Origin: Rallus limicola
Taxonomy: Eukaryota > Chordata > Aves > Gruiformes > Rallidae
Assembly (NCBI GenBank): GCA_022605955.1
Contig: JAKCOZ010000001.1
Location: 99,046,211-99,110,210, forward strand
DNA: 64,000 nt
Direction of reading: 5' to 3'
Position numbers and translations under genes: made by a program
The notes under the pieces: model-generated
Told to the model about the DNA's origin: nothing
Database searches by the model: none
What the model saw: only the letters and a program-made list of their open reading frames with translations
Shown: positions 23,813 to 35,169 of the stretch, piece by piece
How positions within the stretch are numbered: the first letter of the stretch is position 1
How the letters are laid out: every line of letters starts with the position of its first letter

Positions 23813-25464
23813 ATACAAAATACAGATACAAACATGTTTGCTTTGAGACTTCTCAGCAAGGAATCCTCCACAAAATATTTCTCTATCCCAAAGAGATTGT
23901 TTTTTGCAGCATGCATGAGAGCTTCTCTTGGGTTACTGGAGTAATGCAAACACTTCAGGTACTACTCAAAACTTGGCTTCTTTACTTATGTAAAAAATCT
24001 CAATGGAAACCAGATTCATTTAAAACAAGTTTTAAAAAAATGGTTATCATGCATCATGAATGTTCAAATTTGCTGGTGTTATTGCTCCACATATCTTAAG
24101 CATCCTCTCTCCTCTACCTGCAAATTGAAAAAGGAACACAACATTGCAGTAAATACAGGTTTAGTCACTTAGGGTAAAACTAGCAACCTACAAAAAAAGC
24201 ATGTGATAAGCATGCCTTTTTGGCTATACAAAACGGCAGATCATGACAACTTGAAGGTATTAAATTTCCCTTTGGGGAAGATTTCACTTCTGAGTGAATT
24301 ATGCACTCATATTTCACAGAATACCAGCTCAACACTTTTCTGTGCAATCATGCTGCATAATTTTTCTTTTACTTAAATGAGACAAATAATAGATGGTCTA
24401 ATCCCTAAGGTTTTTTTTTTGTTAGCATTACCCTCCTTTTATGTGTTTTTATTGAAGATAGAAGAATGCAGCTGTAGTAGAAACCTCTATTCAAGAATCC
24501 TTTTCTTCTTGTCTTTCTCCGTTCTCATGATTACCCACTTTCTTTGTTCTCCTTTTTAGTTGCAATTGTGAGATATTTACCCTTCATATTGCTGAGTCAT
24601 GACATGGCATTATCGTTGAATGTTATTAAGCATCCAAAAATACCTGTTTCTTACTTGAATTAGTCAATTGTTGAGATTACTTGTAGAGAAGAAAAGAAAG
24701 TTTTAGTATATATGCATGTATTGTTTTGTTTGCTTTTGGAGAAAGGATTTATAACATCTGTAATAAAGTTGTTCTAGAAGTGTTCTTTCTTTTCTAATCT
24801 CTGTCCTGTAGCAAGATCCATCTATGTTCAAACTTTTTCACTGAAATTACACCTATGTCATAAAAGAATTTATTTCAAGTCACATCACTATAGTAAATGC
24901 TGTTAGGCATTAGAGATATGTCATGAATTGTACTGCTGAAAACCATGAAACTTTGGAAGGAACATTATTGAGTGATGATTTTTTAATCATCAAGAAGTTC
25001 TTGACATGGACTGTTCCTGAGGGGTTTGGGTTTTTTTCTTTCCAGATTAAAAAAAAAAAATCAAGAGGATTTTCAGCAGTAGCTATATTGACTATATCTC
25101 TTTTCAGTGGAAACTAAAAGTCAAACAATATAATCATAGAATATACTTTAATATATACTTTTTTTGCTATTGGTTTGGTGGTGGTTTTGGGGGGGTTTGG
25201 GGGCAGGTGTTGGTATTTTTTATAAAGTGAAATTATTCATAGTGACAATGGACAATTAATAAAATTTCCAAGAATAATGGTAATCCATCATAATCTTCTC
25301 CTCCTACCCCAAAGTGATGTTAATCCATTGATTGTTTTGTTCTCTATAATGGTCTCATCGTATCACTAATTCTTACTCCTATGGGAACGTTGCATTTTTT
25401 TAGCCTGGAAGATTAGTTTGTGTATGTTTCAGTGAGTAATGATGCTGTACTTGTTTTCCTATAG
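23813..25464. other. Unique sequence; G-rich patch nearby
   Basis: No gene recognised. A 145-codon open frame (23662-24099) runs out of the LTR into this flank and has no recognisable domain. A G-rich run at 25171-25212 (two-G runs, then GGGGGGG and GGGGG) could form a quadruplex. Confidence 0.5.
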
Positions 25465-25635
25465 GAGACTATCCAGAATTTATATGAGAGATGTAACTTC
25501 TAAAACAAATGTCTGGAGACAGGATTTTAAGGCATTGGTTAGAAGAAAAGCCAGATTTTATCCCTCAGATAGGTTTCAATCTTGTCTCAAAACTCAGGAG
25601 TTAAGTGGAATAATTCTAGAATTATTACTTGAAGG
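25465..25635 (+). other. Candidate cassette exon, 171 nt, unproven
   Basis: Acceptor-like TTGTTTTCCTATAG ends at 25464 and donor-like GTAAAT starts at 25636. The 171 nt between are open in one frame, phase 2 at both ends, with 56 whole codons rich in Arg and Lys (for example RIYMRDVTSKTNVWRQDFKA). A stop (TAA) follows three bases past the proposed exon end if unspliced. The peptide is not recognised. Chance cannot be excluded; other frames contain stops early. Confidence 0.22.
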
Positions 25636-27125
25636 GTAAATATTATCCTTTTTTGATGTGACCATAAGTATGCTGGGTATAGCCCCCTCTCTTCCCTTAG
25701 GAGCTGGCAGTAAATTTTTGTGGGAGAAGATGTTACTTGCACCACTGTTATTGTGTCAACATTTTTACACAGTAAATCGGCGTAATTTTACCTCATGTCT
25801 TCTCTAATTTACTGCAGAATATGTTTCTTTGCTCTCTAGAAAGAGGGATTCCCTTAACTGTGAAATTTACTTTAGCTTTATTGACTTCCATGGGTTTGTT
25901 TTAATATATAGCAGCTGTATTTTTGGTCAATAATATATACACACATCCTGGATTATTAAAAAAGAAATCAAACTGAGCATTAAAGTAATAGGATTTTAAG
26001 TTGTGCTTTCTGAATATTTTACAAAACTCTATCAAAATAATTCTTTCCAGTCTTTTCATCCTTTTCTGTCTTTCAAACAGTAACTATAATCAACTAAACT
26101 TGCTACAAATTCTCTCTGAAAAGATTCACACAATTTATTTGGTGATCTTAATCAAAAAATTAGAGCAAAGCAGTAGCTGGAATTTCTTTAATGTGCAATC
26201 ACATTCACTGCCCAGAGCAACCATTTTGTAGTTCTTTACACTAGGGAAAATATCTAATCATTAGTTTCTTTAGCTAATTCAGAGACATTTAGAAATTCCA
26301 AAAATATAATTATTAAGTAGGTTAAGATATCCACTGTTTCTTTTACATACTATATTTTTACAATAGGATGTTTGCTTTAAATACATTTTTTTTTCAGCCA
26401 CTGTAGCCTCTTTTTTTTTCTGTAAGTTATTATTTAGCCAATGCTTTCTGTGATTTAGTTGCATTTTGAGTCAGAGGCTATAGTTACATTTAATGCTCTT
26501 GATCTTAAATTTCATGTTTTAACTTTAAGGGATTTTTGTTTTGTGGTGAAGTTTGTTTTGTTTTGTTTTTGGGGGGGTGGGTTATTATAACTTTTTAATT
26601 TTTTATTTAATAAGATAAGAACCTTGGCAGTTTTTACTGTCTGTTCTTGAAAATGTCCAAACAGGTCGTATGTAATAGGAGGGGTTTTGAAGTCTTTGTT
26701 GCTTCAGGTAAGTGTTTTTTATTACAGTGTTATTAATGAATAATTAATACTTTTCTTGTCTAGGAATTTTGTTTCTTTGTTACTCATCACACAAATTAAC
26801 CTTTTCTCTTGCTGACAGATGGAGCTTTCTGTGCCTTACTCATGGTCTGTGGATTTGCAGTTTTTCTTGTTTTTTCTTTGCATCAAACATTATTGTTCTT
26901 TTAGTGTCCTTCACTGTGTGGCACAGTGTAATAAGTTGGATAATATAAATCACAGTCAATAATCAGCCTTCTGGCTTTGTTTTGTATCTCTCAGGCACAC
27001 TGATTAAGATTTTCAGTGGTTGTGGATTTCTAAAGAGTCGGTTTTACTATGCCACCTACCATACCTGTTAATTATAGTTATTATCTTTTGGTTTCACCTG
27101 TCCACTGAATTTGTCATTTTACTAG
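25636..27125. other. Unique AT-rich sequence, no gene recognised
   Basis: No recognised repeat or coding sequence. A (TTTTG)n-like stretch followed by GGGGGGG lies at about 26549-26580. Confidence 0.5.
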
Positions 27126-27874
27126 AACCATTGAACCATAGAATCATTAAGTCACTGAATCATTGAATCATATAATAGTTTGGTTGGAAGGGACCTTTAA
27201 AAGTCATCTGGTCCAAGCCCCCTTGAATAAGCAGGAGCATCCTCTATTAATTGAAATTCCTCAGAGCCCTGTTCAGCCTGACCTTGGAGGCTTCCATGGA
27301 TGGGGCATCTGCTACCTCTCTGGGCAACTTATGCCAGGGCCTCACAACTAACACTTTTCCTAGTATCTAGTCTGAATCTACCCTCTTTAAGTTTAAAGCC
27401 ATAACCATTTGCCCTGTATTAACAGTCCCTGCTAAAAAACTGTTATAACTTCCCTCTAGGTACTGGAAGATTACAATAAGGTGTCACTGGAGCCACCTTC
27501 TCTCCAGGATGGATAACTCAAACCCTCTTAGTCTTCACAGGAGATGTGCTCCAACCCTCTTATATCTTTGTGGCCCTCCTCTGGCCTCACACCAACAGGT
27601 CCTTGTCTTTCCTGTGATGAGGATCCCAGAACCAGATGTAGTACTCCACGTGGAGTCTGAGCAGAGCAGAGCAGATGAGCAGAATCACTTTCCTTGTTCT
27701 GCTGCACATGCTTTTTGATACAGTTCAGGACACAGTTGGCTTTCTGGGCTATGAGTTCACATTGTTGGGTCATGTTCAGCTTTTCATCCACCAGTAGTCA
27801 CTTCTTGACAAGGCTGTTCTCAATCCATTCTCCATCTGTATTTTTGCTTGGGATTGCCCCAACACAAGTGCAGG
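27126..27874 (-). mobile_element. CR1: CR1 LINE, 3' UTR and ORF2 C-terminus
   Basis: Minus strand. The left edge has degenerate reversed octamers (CATAGAATCATTAAGTCACTG), then 'GTTTGGTTGGAAGGGACCTT', 'CCTTGGAGGCTTCCATGG' and successive ORF2 C-terminal blocks up to 'CCCCAACACAAGTGCAGGAC'. The copy continues at 28087 after a plus-strand CR1. Roughly 400 bp of ORF2 expected between the two parts is missing. Confidence 0.9.
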
Positions 27875-28086
27875 ACTAGATTGGATATTAGAAAAAATGT
27901 CTTCACTATCAAGCAGTGGAACAGGATGTCCAGAGAAGTGGTTGAGTCACCACTTGATATTTAAAGAAAACATGTAGATGTAGCACTTAGGTACCTGGTT
28001 TAGTGGTGGCCTCAACAGTTTTAGTTGAACTTAAATGTCTCTTCCAACCTAAATAATTGTAGAATTCCATCATTCTATGATTCTAA
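27875..28086 (+). mobile_element. CR1: CR1 LINE 3' end inserted in an opposite-strand CR1
   Basis: Plus-strand 5'-truncated CR1. It begins in the ORF2 tail ('TAGATTGGATATTAGAAAAA', 'AGCAGTGGAACAGGATGTCC'), reaches the 3' UTR ('AATGTCTCTTCCAACCTAAA') and ends in ATTCTATGATTCTAATTC. It separates two parts of a minus-strand CR1. Confidence 0.87.
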
Positions 28087-28880
28087 TTCCTCACCTACCA
28101 AACAGTCCATCCATCAAATCTATCTTTCTCTAATTTAGAAAGAAGAACATTGTTCAGGACCGTGTCAAAAACTCTAAAGAAGTCTAGATAGATGACATCT
28201 GTAACTCTTCCCTTGTCCACTGATGTACCCATGCCATCATAGAAGGCCACTAGGTTGGTCAGACAAGACTTGCCCTTGGTGAAGCCATGCTGGCTGTCTC
28301 AAATCACCTCCTTGTCATGTATGTGCCTCAGTATAGCTTCCAGGAAGATCTGTTCTGTGATCTTCCCAGCCACAGAGGTGAGGCTGACAGTTTGGTAGTT
28401 CCTATGGTCCTTTCTATCCTTTTAAAAAATGGGTGCATTATTTCTCTTTTTCCAGTCACTGGGGACTTCACCTGACTGCCATGACTTTTGAAATATCATG
28501 GAGAGTGGCTCGGCAACTACATCAGCCAATTCCTTCATAACTTTGGAATGCACCTCATCAGGTCCCATAGACTTGTGCATGTTCATGTTCCTCAGGTGAG
28601 CACAAATCTGATCTGCTCTTACAGGTGGTTCTTGTGGTCCATCCACCTGAGAGGTGTGGGAAGAGAGGTTGCCAGTGAAGACTGAGGCAAAACCTTTGCA
28701 CTGTACAATCTTCTTGCCTGTTCTTACCAGTTTGCCAGTCTTGTTTGTCATGGGGTAGACTTCCTTTTCTGACTGACAAATCTATAAAAGTCCTTATTAT
28801 TCTTTGCATCTCTTCCCAAGTTCAGTTCCATACATGCCTTGTCTTTCTTGACCCTACACAACCAGGCAGCACCCCAGAAA
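28087..28880 (-). pseudogene. CR1: CR1 ORF2 remnant, region before and into RT
   Basis: Minus-strand continuation of the CR1 at 27126. Reading on the minus strand, the linker between endonuclease and RT comes first, with a 109-codon open segment at 28751-28422. That segment includes KSMGPDEVHSKVMKELADVV and PLSMIFQKSWQSGEVPSDWK, characteristic of the CR1 region just upstream of the RT fingers. It is followed towards 28090 by the 'KGKSCLTNL' and 'YLDFFRVF'-type blocks, now frameshifted. The real protein (ORF2p) performs target-primed reverse transcription of CR1 RNA. This copy has no intact frame and lacks both its N-terminal endonuclease and part of the RT, so it is dead. Confidence 0.88.
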
Positions 28881-31294
28881 AACAATTTTTAATTGTGTCC
28901 TCAAATTAGGGCATGCGCAGAAAATTTCTTCTTGCAGTAAATTCCTGCTGTTATTGAATCAGGAAGAGGTGGTTTGGTGTATTTTATTTTATTTATTTAT
29001 TATTTTTTATTTTCACCACAGTGTCTGAGAATTGGAGAAACAACATGAACCCTGGTTACTTGAGAACTACTGAAAGAAATTGTAACTTGACTGTTTTGGG
29101 AAGAGGGAGAATCTGTGAAGGTGTGGCTGATCATACAAATACCTTGGTTGCTCCAGTACGTACTGTTTGTATCATGAATAGGTAGAAGAGTATTTAATAC
29201 AAGCATATATTTTAAAAAGGTAGCTATGCATCAGAAAGGAATAGTGAATGTGGTGTTGACTTAGTGAGGCTGCTTGTCATGCACTTTTAGAGGTTTTGGA
29301 GTGCTGCCTGGAGACAGGTTCCTGCCAGTGTGCTAAAAGGGCCCAATACCAACCCCATTAATGTCATTGGAACAATCCCCGTAGACCTAAATGAATTTTA
29401 AATCAAGATAAGCAAGTGCTCATGTCAGTATTTTATCTGAGTCATATATGGACACACAAAGGAGAGGCTTGCAAGCTAGAATAACTCACTTCCAGGTCCC
29501 AGCGGTAAATTTCACTAGGTATGATTTGATGTTCCTAAAATGGTACTGGGTTTTGTTTAATTCTGACATTAATAACAATAGCAGCTGATAACAGACATGC
29601 AGAAGTTGTTTGTATGAACAGAAAGACCCCTGCCTATCGAAATAAAGGAACTTGCAAGAATGTTTCGTTTATTGTTTCCCTACTTTTAGAAACTCTCCTA
29701 CACCAAAATTTTGTCCTGTTGCATAGCTGAAGCAGATTTTACGAATTCTTTTACACAGTGTAAATTATAATAGTGTGAGATATGGAAGAATTCATATTTT
29801 CAGATGGTAATGAGTTGTACTTTTAAAATACAATTACAGTCGGTATTAGTCTCTGATTAGATCCTGAACTTTTACTTTAGCACAATTCAGTGGTGTGGTG
29901 ATAGATAAATAAATAGGATAACTTTTCATTTTGAGGGCAGTGGAAATTGCATGCTGTTGAAAACAGATGAGTTGATCGTGATTTAATTGTGCTTACCCTT
30001 GCCCACATCATAGATATGGCTGAAGCAGCAGTAGTGGTGTGTGGTTTCTTTTTAGACAAAGCAAATCCGAACAGTTTATTTTGGGAAATACCACTGCAAA
30101 TTCATAGATAAAAATTGCTGTGGACAAAAGAAGCTCAGTGGGCACTCAGAGAATATTCACTATGGGTCAGTAATGAGAATATTTTATGTTCAAATCACAA
30201 ACTCTTATCTGTCAGCAAAAATCACATATTTCTAGGAAGGAGATAAACATACAGTTGAACAGATGATGTATACTGTAGCTCATTTTGACAGGTTGCCTTT
30301 AGTGCTGCAGAAAGGATACATATCTATGCTAACTTGATATCATTTTTTCCTCTGGTCTTCTCATTATCTAGTTTTCTTTTGTGACCTCTGAAGATAGGTC
30401 TTAGATGTAGCTGGAAATTTAGCTTTCAGAACAACTGTCATGCAACCGGAACTACTGTCCTATAAGAAGTTCCATTAAATGTGCAAGGTTTTTAGAATAG
30501 GGTGGAAAGGAAGAAGATGGAAAGAGGTCATGGGAAACAGTATATGTCTCCCATTTAATGATTGAATTAGTGTTGAAATTCTTTTGTTGTGTTAAAGACT
30601 GGAAGTTTGTTGGCAGCTTAGCCTATAATGCCTTATTTTTTTCCAAACTTTCCGAAAATTTATACCTTGAACAGATGAAAGAAATGTCTTTACCAAAATC
30701 AAAGTGAGTATGGGAAATGGAATTTCCAGATGCTCACATTTGCTTCCTACAGAAGATCTCTGAAACTGGCTTGAAACATATGGTGTAATCTAATACATGA
30801 AGGGTACATAACTTGCTCAGTTTTAAGACTAATTGCTTTGCCAAATCTGCTAGTGTCCATCATGTTTGAGACTTATTAGGCAAAGGAAGTGTAAAAGAAT
30901 TAATAACATGCCTTAGATTAGCATTAGAAATGAAGTTTATGTGCTTACATGAGATAAGAAAATATTTCAACATCAAAAAAAAATAAATTCAAGAGCTAAA
31001 GCATACAGCAAGTTCAAGAACAATTCTGGAATAAATTTCAATGTCTTCTACCTATATTTAGAGTGAGCTGTGAAATTTACCAGTGAGTAACATCTTCCAT
31101 GTCCCAGATGAATTCCACTGTCACCAGAAGAGGTAAAGATTCATTCTCTTTTATTGTAATTATTCAATTTTGGAGAGCTCCTTCATTGTAGAGTGAGCTG
31201 GAGGAAAAGTGTATTTACATTAGAAACAAGTGCCAAAGAGGACTCATCATAACTGATCAATTTTCTCCCAACCAATTTATCCAGGATTACAATG
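28881..31294. other. Unique AT-rich sequence, no gene recognised
   Basis: No gene or recognised repeat. A (TTTA)n-like simple stretch lies at 28981-29013. The last five bases, CAATG (31290-31294), are a possible target duplicate for the next LTR. Confidence 0.5.
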
Positions 31295-32536
31295 TGTCAC
31301 AGTTTTGCATAGCTGGGTGTTGGTAGAGAAGGGGGTGCTGCAGGAATGGCTTCTGCAAGAATCAGCCAGAAGTTCTCTGCAGGCCCCAGAGAGTAAACTT
31401 CGGCCGATTCCAGGCCAGAATCATTGCTGTCCAAGGCCGAGCCCATCAGCGATGGTCACAGTGACTCTGGGAATCTCATTTAGGAGGAAAAAAAAACGTT
31501 AGCAGTTGCATTTTGCCACCAGAGAAGGGAGTGAGAAGAATTAACAAGCTGTGAAGACACCAAGGCCAGGGAAGAAAGATGGAGGGGGAAGAATGAGGTG
31601 CTTAAGGTGCTGGAGAGAAACATTTCCCTCCAGCCCATGGAGAAGACCATAGTGAAGCAGGTGTTGCCCTGCAGCCCATGGAAAAGTACAGGGAGCAGTG
31701 ATTCCATCTACAGCCTGTGGAGAGGCCTCCCCGTGCTGTGGTAGGTTCTCTGGGGGACTTGTGACTATGTGGGAGACCAGACTGGAGCAGTCTGGGCCTG
31801 AAGGTCAGCACTCTATGGAAGGTGCTGCACTGACGCAATTGGCGAGGAGGTTACCCCCCATAGAAGGACTCACATTGGAGCAGTTCGTGGAGGACTGTCT
31901 CCCAAGGGTGGGACCCCACAATGCAGCAGGGGAAAGAGGTGTGGAATGGCCCCCACCCCCCAGATAAGAAGGAAGACAACTTGGGAGGAACTGACTGAAA
32001 ACCCCCACTCCCCATTCCCTGCCCTTTCCTGTGCCATGATGGGGGGGTGGGGAAGAAGGGAGAGAAATTATGACTAAAGTCTGCTAAGAGGGGAGGGCTG
32101 GGGAGAAGTAGAGGTGGTTTAAGATCTGGATAAGGAAAGCAGCTTGTGAGGAACTGACTAAAACCCCATTTCCCCATTCCCTGCCCCTCCCTGCAGCATG
32201 ATGAGGGGGGGAGGAAGGGAAAGAAATAATGACTAAAGTGAAGTCTGCTGAGAAGGGAGGGATGTGGGGGAGGTGCTTTAAGGTCTGGTCACACTTCTCA
32301 TTACCTGGCTCTGGCATCACTGGGTGTGGGGTGCAGTGTAATAAATTTGTTTTCTTTCCTTTCTTCTGTGTTGAGTCTGTTGTGCCCATGACACTAATTG
32401 CAGATTAATCTCTCCCTGTCCTAATCTTGAATCCTAAGCCTCTCAATATATATTTTCTCCCCGTTTTGGCTGAAAATGGGAGTGATAGAGCGACTTTGGT
32501 GGGCATTTGGCCTCTAGCCAGGGCCAAACCACCACA
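31295..32536 (+). mobile_element. Solo LTR, family A, full length (copy A4)
   Basis: Starts TGTCACAGTTTTGCATAGCT and ends GGCCAAACCACCACA. Flanks CAATG and CAAAG fit a 5-bp target duplication with one mismatch. About 1.24 kb. The internal unit present once in A1 and A7 occurs twice here. An AATAAA lies at about 32339 within 'GTGTAATAAATTTG' and could be the LTR polyadenylation signal. No internal retroviral sequence adjoins it. Confidence 0.88.
31963..32290. repeat. Two-copy internal tandem repeat within LTR A4
   Basis: Two units with a period of about 166 bp, the first starting at GATAAGAAGG (31963) and the second at GATAAGGAAA (32129). Each contains GAGGAACTGACT, a C-rich 'CCCCATTCCCTGCCC' block, a G-rich run and 'ATGACTAAAGT ... 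TCTGCT'. The units are still close enough to align by eye. Confidence 0.8.
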
Positions 32537-32739
32537 CAAAGTTAAACAATCCCACCAACCCACCAAAAAAACAAGAACAGGAAAAAAAAGTAACATAAGG
32601 GTTTTCCTTGACAATCAACTCCAGTTGTACACTATTGTAGGTTACTTGTGGCATAATTGTGTTCATATATTCACATGTCCTTCTATTAGGGCTAGTGCAT
32701 GAGTGCTAGATTGGGTTTTTTTTTTTTACTCTTCCTTTT

Positions 32740-32990
32740 AGGAGCTGCTTCACAGATTCATTTTTCTCACGGTTAGAAATCATCTTCTAATTTACAGTGC
32801 AATTTTCAGACCAAATTACATACCTTTGTTCTAGCACTGACATTGTCTTTCAGCCTTAATAGCCCTTCCTTCTCCCTTGGTTTGTTCCAAGATGTATTTA
32901 TAGAGAACAATCATCTACCGTCTTATCTTATGTTTTGGTACGCTAAACAAGCCAAGCTCTTTCAGTCAGTTCATGTAAAACAGGCTCACC
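32740..32990 (-). mobile_element. Ancient CR1/L3-like LINE 3' remnant
   Basis: Weak minus-strand similarity to the tail of old amniote CR1-group LINEs: 'TTTCTCACGGTTAGAAATCA' (ORF2 tail), then 'TAAACAAGCCAAGCTCTTTC' and 'CAGTTCATGTAAAACAGGCT'. It is heavily decayed, so boundaries are approximate and the family assignment is tentative. Confidence 0.5.
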
Positions 32991-33594
32991 CACCTTTGTT
33001 TGCTATGCACTAATTCTCTTTCAAAAAAAAAATGGAAAAGAAAGTTTCAATGTATGCCACAGAGCTATTGAAAAGCTTTCCAACTTTCTTTCAGACATAA
33101 GCCTAAAAGTTTGCACAAGAAACTGTTTTCAAGCTACAGTTAATTAAATCTGTAAGTCAAAACTGCGGGTAATCTAAGTTCAGTAATAATGATGCTGCTT
33201 TATCTACAGAAATTTCTGGAAAATTAGACCAGTCCAATTAACCACGCAGCACAAGCTACACCAGGAAGACTTTATTGTCCTTGTAGAATAGGAAAGGAAT
33301 AGAAGTTAGAAAAAAACTAAATCTAAGATATCATTACCTTAATAAAAGAGATGGGTTTCCACCCTCCTTTTCCTGAAAAAAAACCCTCAACAAACTAATG
33401 CTAACCAAAACAACAACAAATATCCCCAAACCAGCAACCCAAGACTACAAAAATGCCCAAAACAACAACCCACCAAACCTGTAAAATTTATTATATATGC
33501 TTCTGTTTGAGGTTTGACAGTGGGGCCATGTATTGGGCATATCTGGCAATGTTTCGGTGTCAGGAGGCTGTGAAGTGAGTCCCTGAGCTGCCCT
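32991..33594. other. Unique A/C-rich spacer
   Basis: Contains A- and C-rich simple stretches (about 33370-33480, AAAACAACAACC-like). Nothing else supported. Confidence 0.45.
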
Positions 33595-35092
33595 GGGACA
33601 GATCAGATCCATGTAAAGGTATTGAGAGAGCTGGCTGATGTGCTTGCCAAAACCCTTCCCATGATCGATCAGCGATCCTGCCTGACTGGGGAAGTTCCAC
33701 TCAACTGGAGGCTGGCAGACGTTACACTTGTATATAAGAAGGGTCAGAAGGAGCATGTGAGGAGCTACAGGCCTGTCAGTCTGACCTCAGTCCCAGGGAA
33801 GATCATGGAGAGGGTCATCTTGGGAGCTATCATGCAGCACATGCGTGATGGCCAGGGGATCAGGTCTAGTCAACATGGGTTTACAAAAGGTAGATCCGGT
33901 CAAACTAACCTGATCGCCTTCTATGGCAAGGTGACTTCATTAATGGACAAGGGGAAGGCTGTGGATGTGGTCTACCTGGACTTCAGTAAAGCCTTTGAAA
34001 CCATTTCTCACAGCATTCTGACTGAGAAACTGGCTGCCACTGGCCTGAAAGGTGGACCCTCAGCTGGGTTAAAAACTGGCTGGATGGCCGGGTCCAAAGG
34101 GTGGTGGTAAATGGAGCCAAATCCATCTGGAGGACAGTCACAAGTGGTGGCCCCAGGGCTCAGTCCCGGGTCCAGTTTTGTTCAACATCTTTATCAATGA
34201 CCTGGATGAAGGGATTGAATGTTCCCTCAGTAAGTCTGCAGATGACATTAAGCTGGGAGGACTTGTTGATCTGCCTGAGGGTAGAGAGGCTCTTCAAAGG
34301 GACTGAACAGACTGGACTGATGGGCTGAGACCAATGAGATGAGGTTTAATAACACCAAGTGTAGAGTGCTGCACATGGGGCATAACAAGCCCATGCAGCA
34401 CTACAGGCTTGGGGGAGACTGGCTGGAAAGCTGTCAGACAGAGAAAGACCTGCTGACTGAATATGAGCCAGCAGTGTGCCCAGGTGGACAGGAAGGCCAA
34501 TGGCATCCTGGCTTGTATCAAAACCAGTGTGGCCAGTAGGTCTAGGGAGGTGATTGTGCCCCTCTACTTGGCATTGGTGAGGCCATACCTCAAGTAGTGT
34601 GTCCAGTTCTGGGCTCCTCACCGTAAGAAGGACATTGAGATCCTTGAGCAAGTCCAGAGAAGGGCAACCAGGCTGGTGAAGGGGCTGGAGGGCAAATCAT
34701 ATGAGAAGCAGCTGAGGGAGCTGGGGATGTTTAGCCTGGAGAAGAAGAGGCTGAGGGGACCCCTTCTCACTGCCTGTAACTACCTGAAAGGAGGTTGTAG
34801 AGAGGTGAGTGATGGTCTCTTCAGCCAAGTGACAGGAGATAGGACAAGGGGAAATGGCACAAAGCTGTTCCAGGGCAGGTTCAGATTAGGTGTTAGGAAA
34901 AAAAAATTCAGTGAAAGAGTTGTCAGGGCCTCGAACAGGCTGCCCAGGGAGGGGGTTGAGTCACCTTCCCTGGATGTGTTTAAAAAGAGGGTAGATGAGG
35001 TACTTAGGGATATGGTTTAACATAGGACAGGAACAGTTGGACTCGACAATCAAACGTCTTTTCCAACCTTGTGATTCTGTAATTCTGTAAGA
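33595..35092 (+). mobile_element. CR1: CR1 LINE, long copy with RT region
   Basis: Plus-strand CR1 of about 1.5 kb. It enters just upstream of the RT domain ('GATCAGATCCATGTAAAGGT', equivalent to the MGPDxIHPRVL block) and runs through RT, the C-terminal domain and the 3' UTR ('CGTCTTTTCCAACCTTGTGA') to a short tail GATTCTGTAATTCTG. 5' truncated; relatively well preserved. Confidence 0.93.
33622..35020 (+). pseudogene. CR1: CR1 ORF2 (reverse transcriptase) pseudogene
   Basis: ORF2p is the CR1 endonuclease/reverse transcriptase. Only the RT and C-terminal parts remain. The first 162 codons (33622-34110) are open and show [31 protein letters not shown] and YLDFSKAFETISH, the early RT motifs of CR1. 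The frame then shifts near 34050. The 'SGVPQGS' motif is garbled to SGGPRAQSR in the following frame. The catalytic F-A-D-D block survives only as S-A-D-D at about 34233-34245, in yet another frame. The last 115 codons (34676-35020) are the conserved C-terminal segment, for example [20 protein letters not shown]. At least two frameshifts and a missing N-terminus make it inactive. Confidence 0.9.
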
Positions 35093-35169
35093 TCGGCAAC
35101 CAGTGGAAACAGCCTACTGCGCCCCAGCACTGCAACAGGCTGGGCAGCCTGTGATACTGGTATTCAAAC
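35093..35169. other. Short unassigned spacer
   Basis: GC-richer than its flanks ('CTGCGCCCCAGCACTGC'). It may be part of the LTR-like element that follows; not assigned. Confidence 0.4.

Noticed and set aside
23662..24099. 145-codon + strand frame
   Set aside because: Starts inside a solo LTR and crosses the target-site duplication into flanking DNA; no domain.
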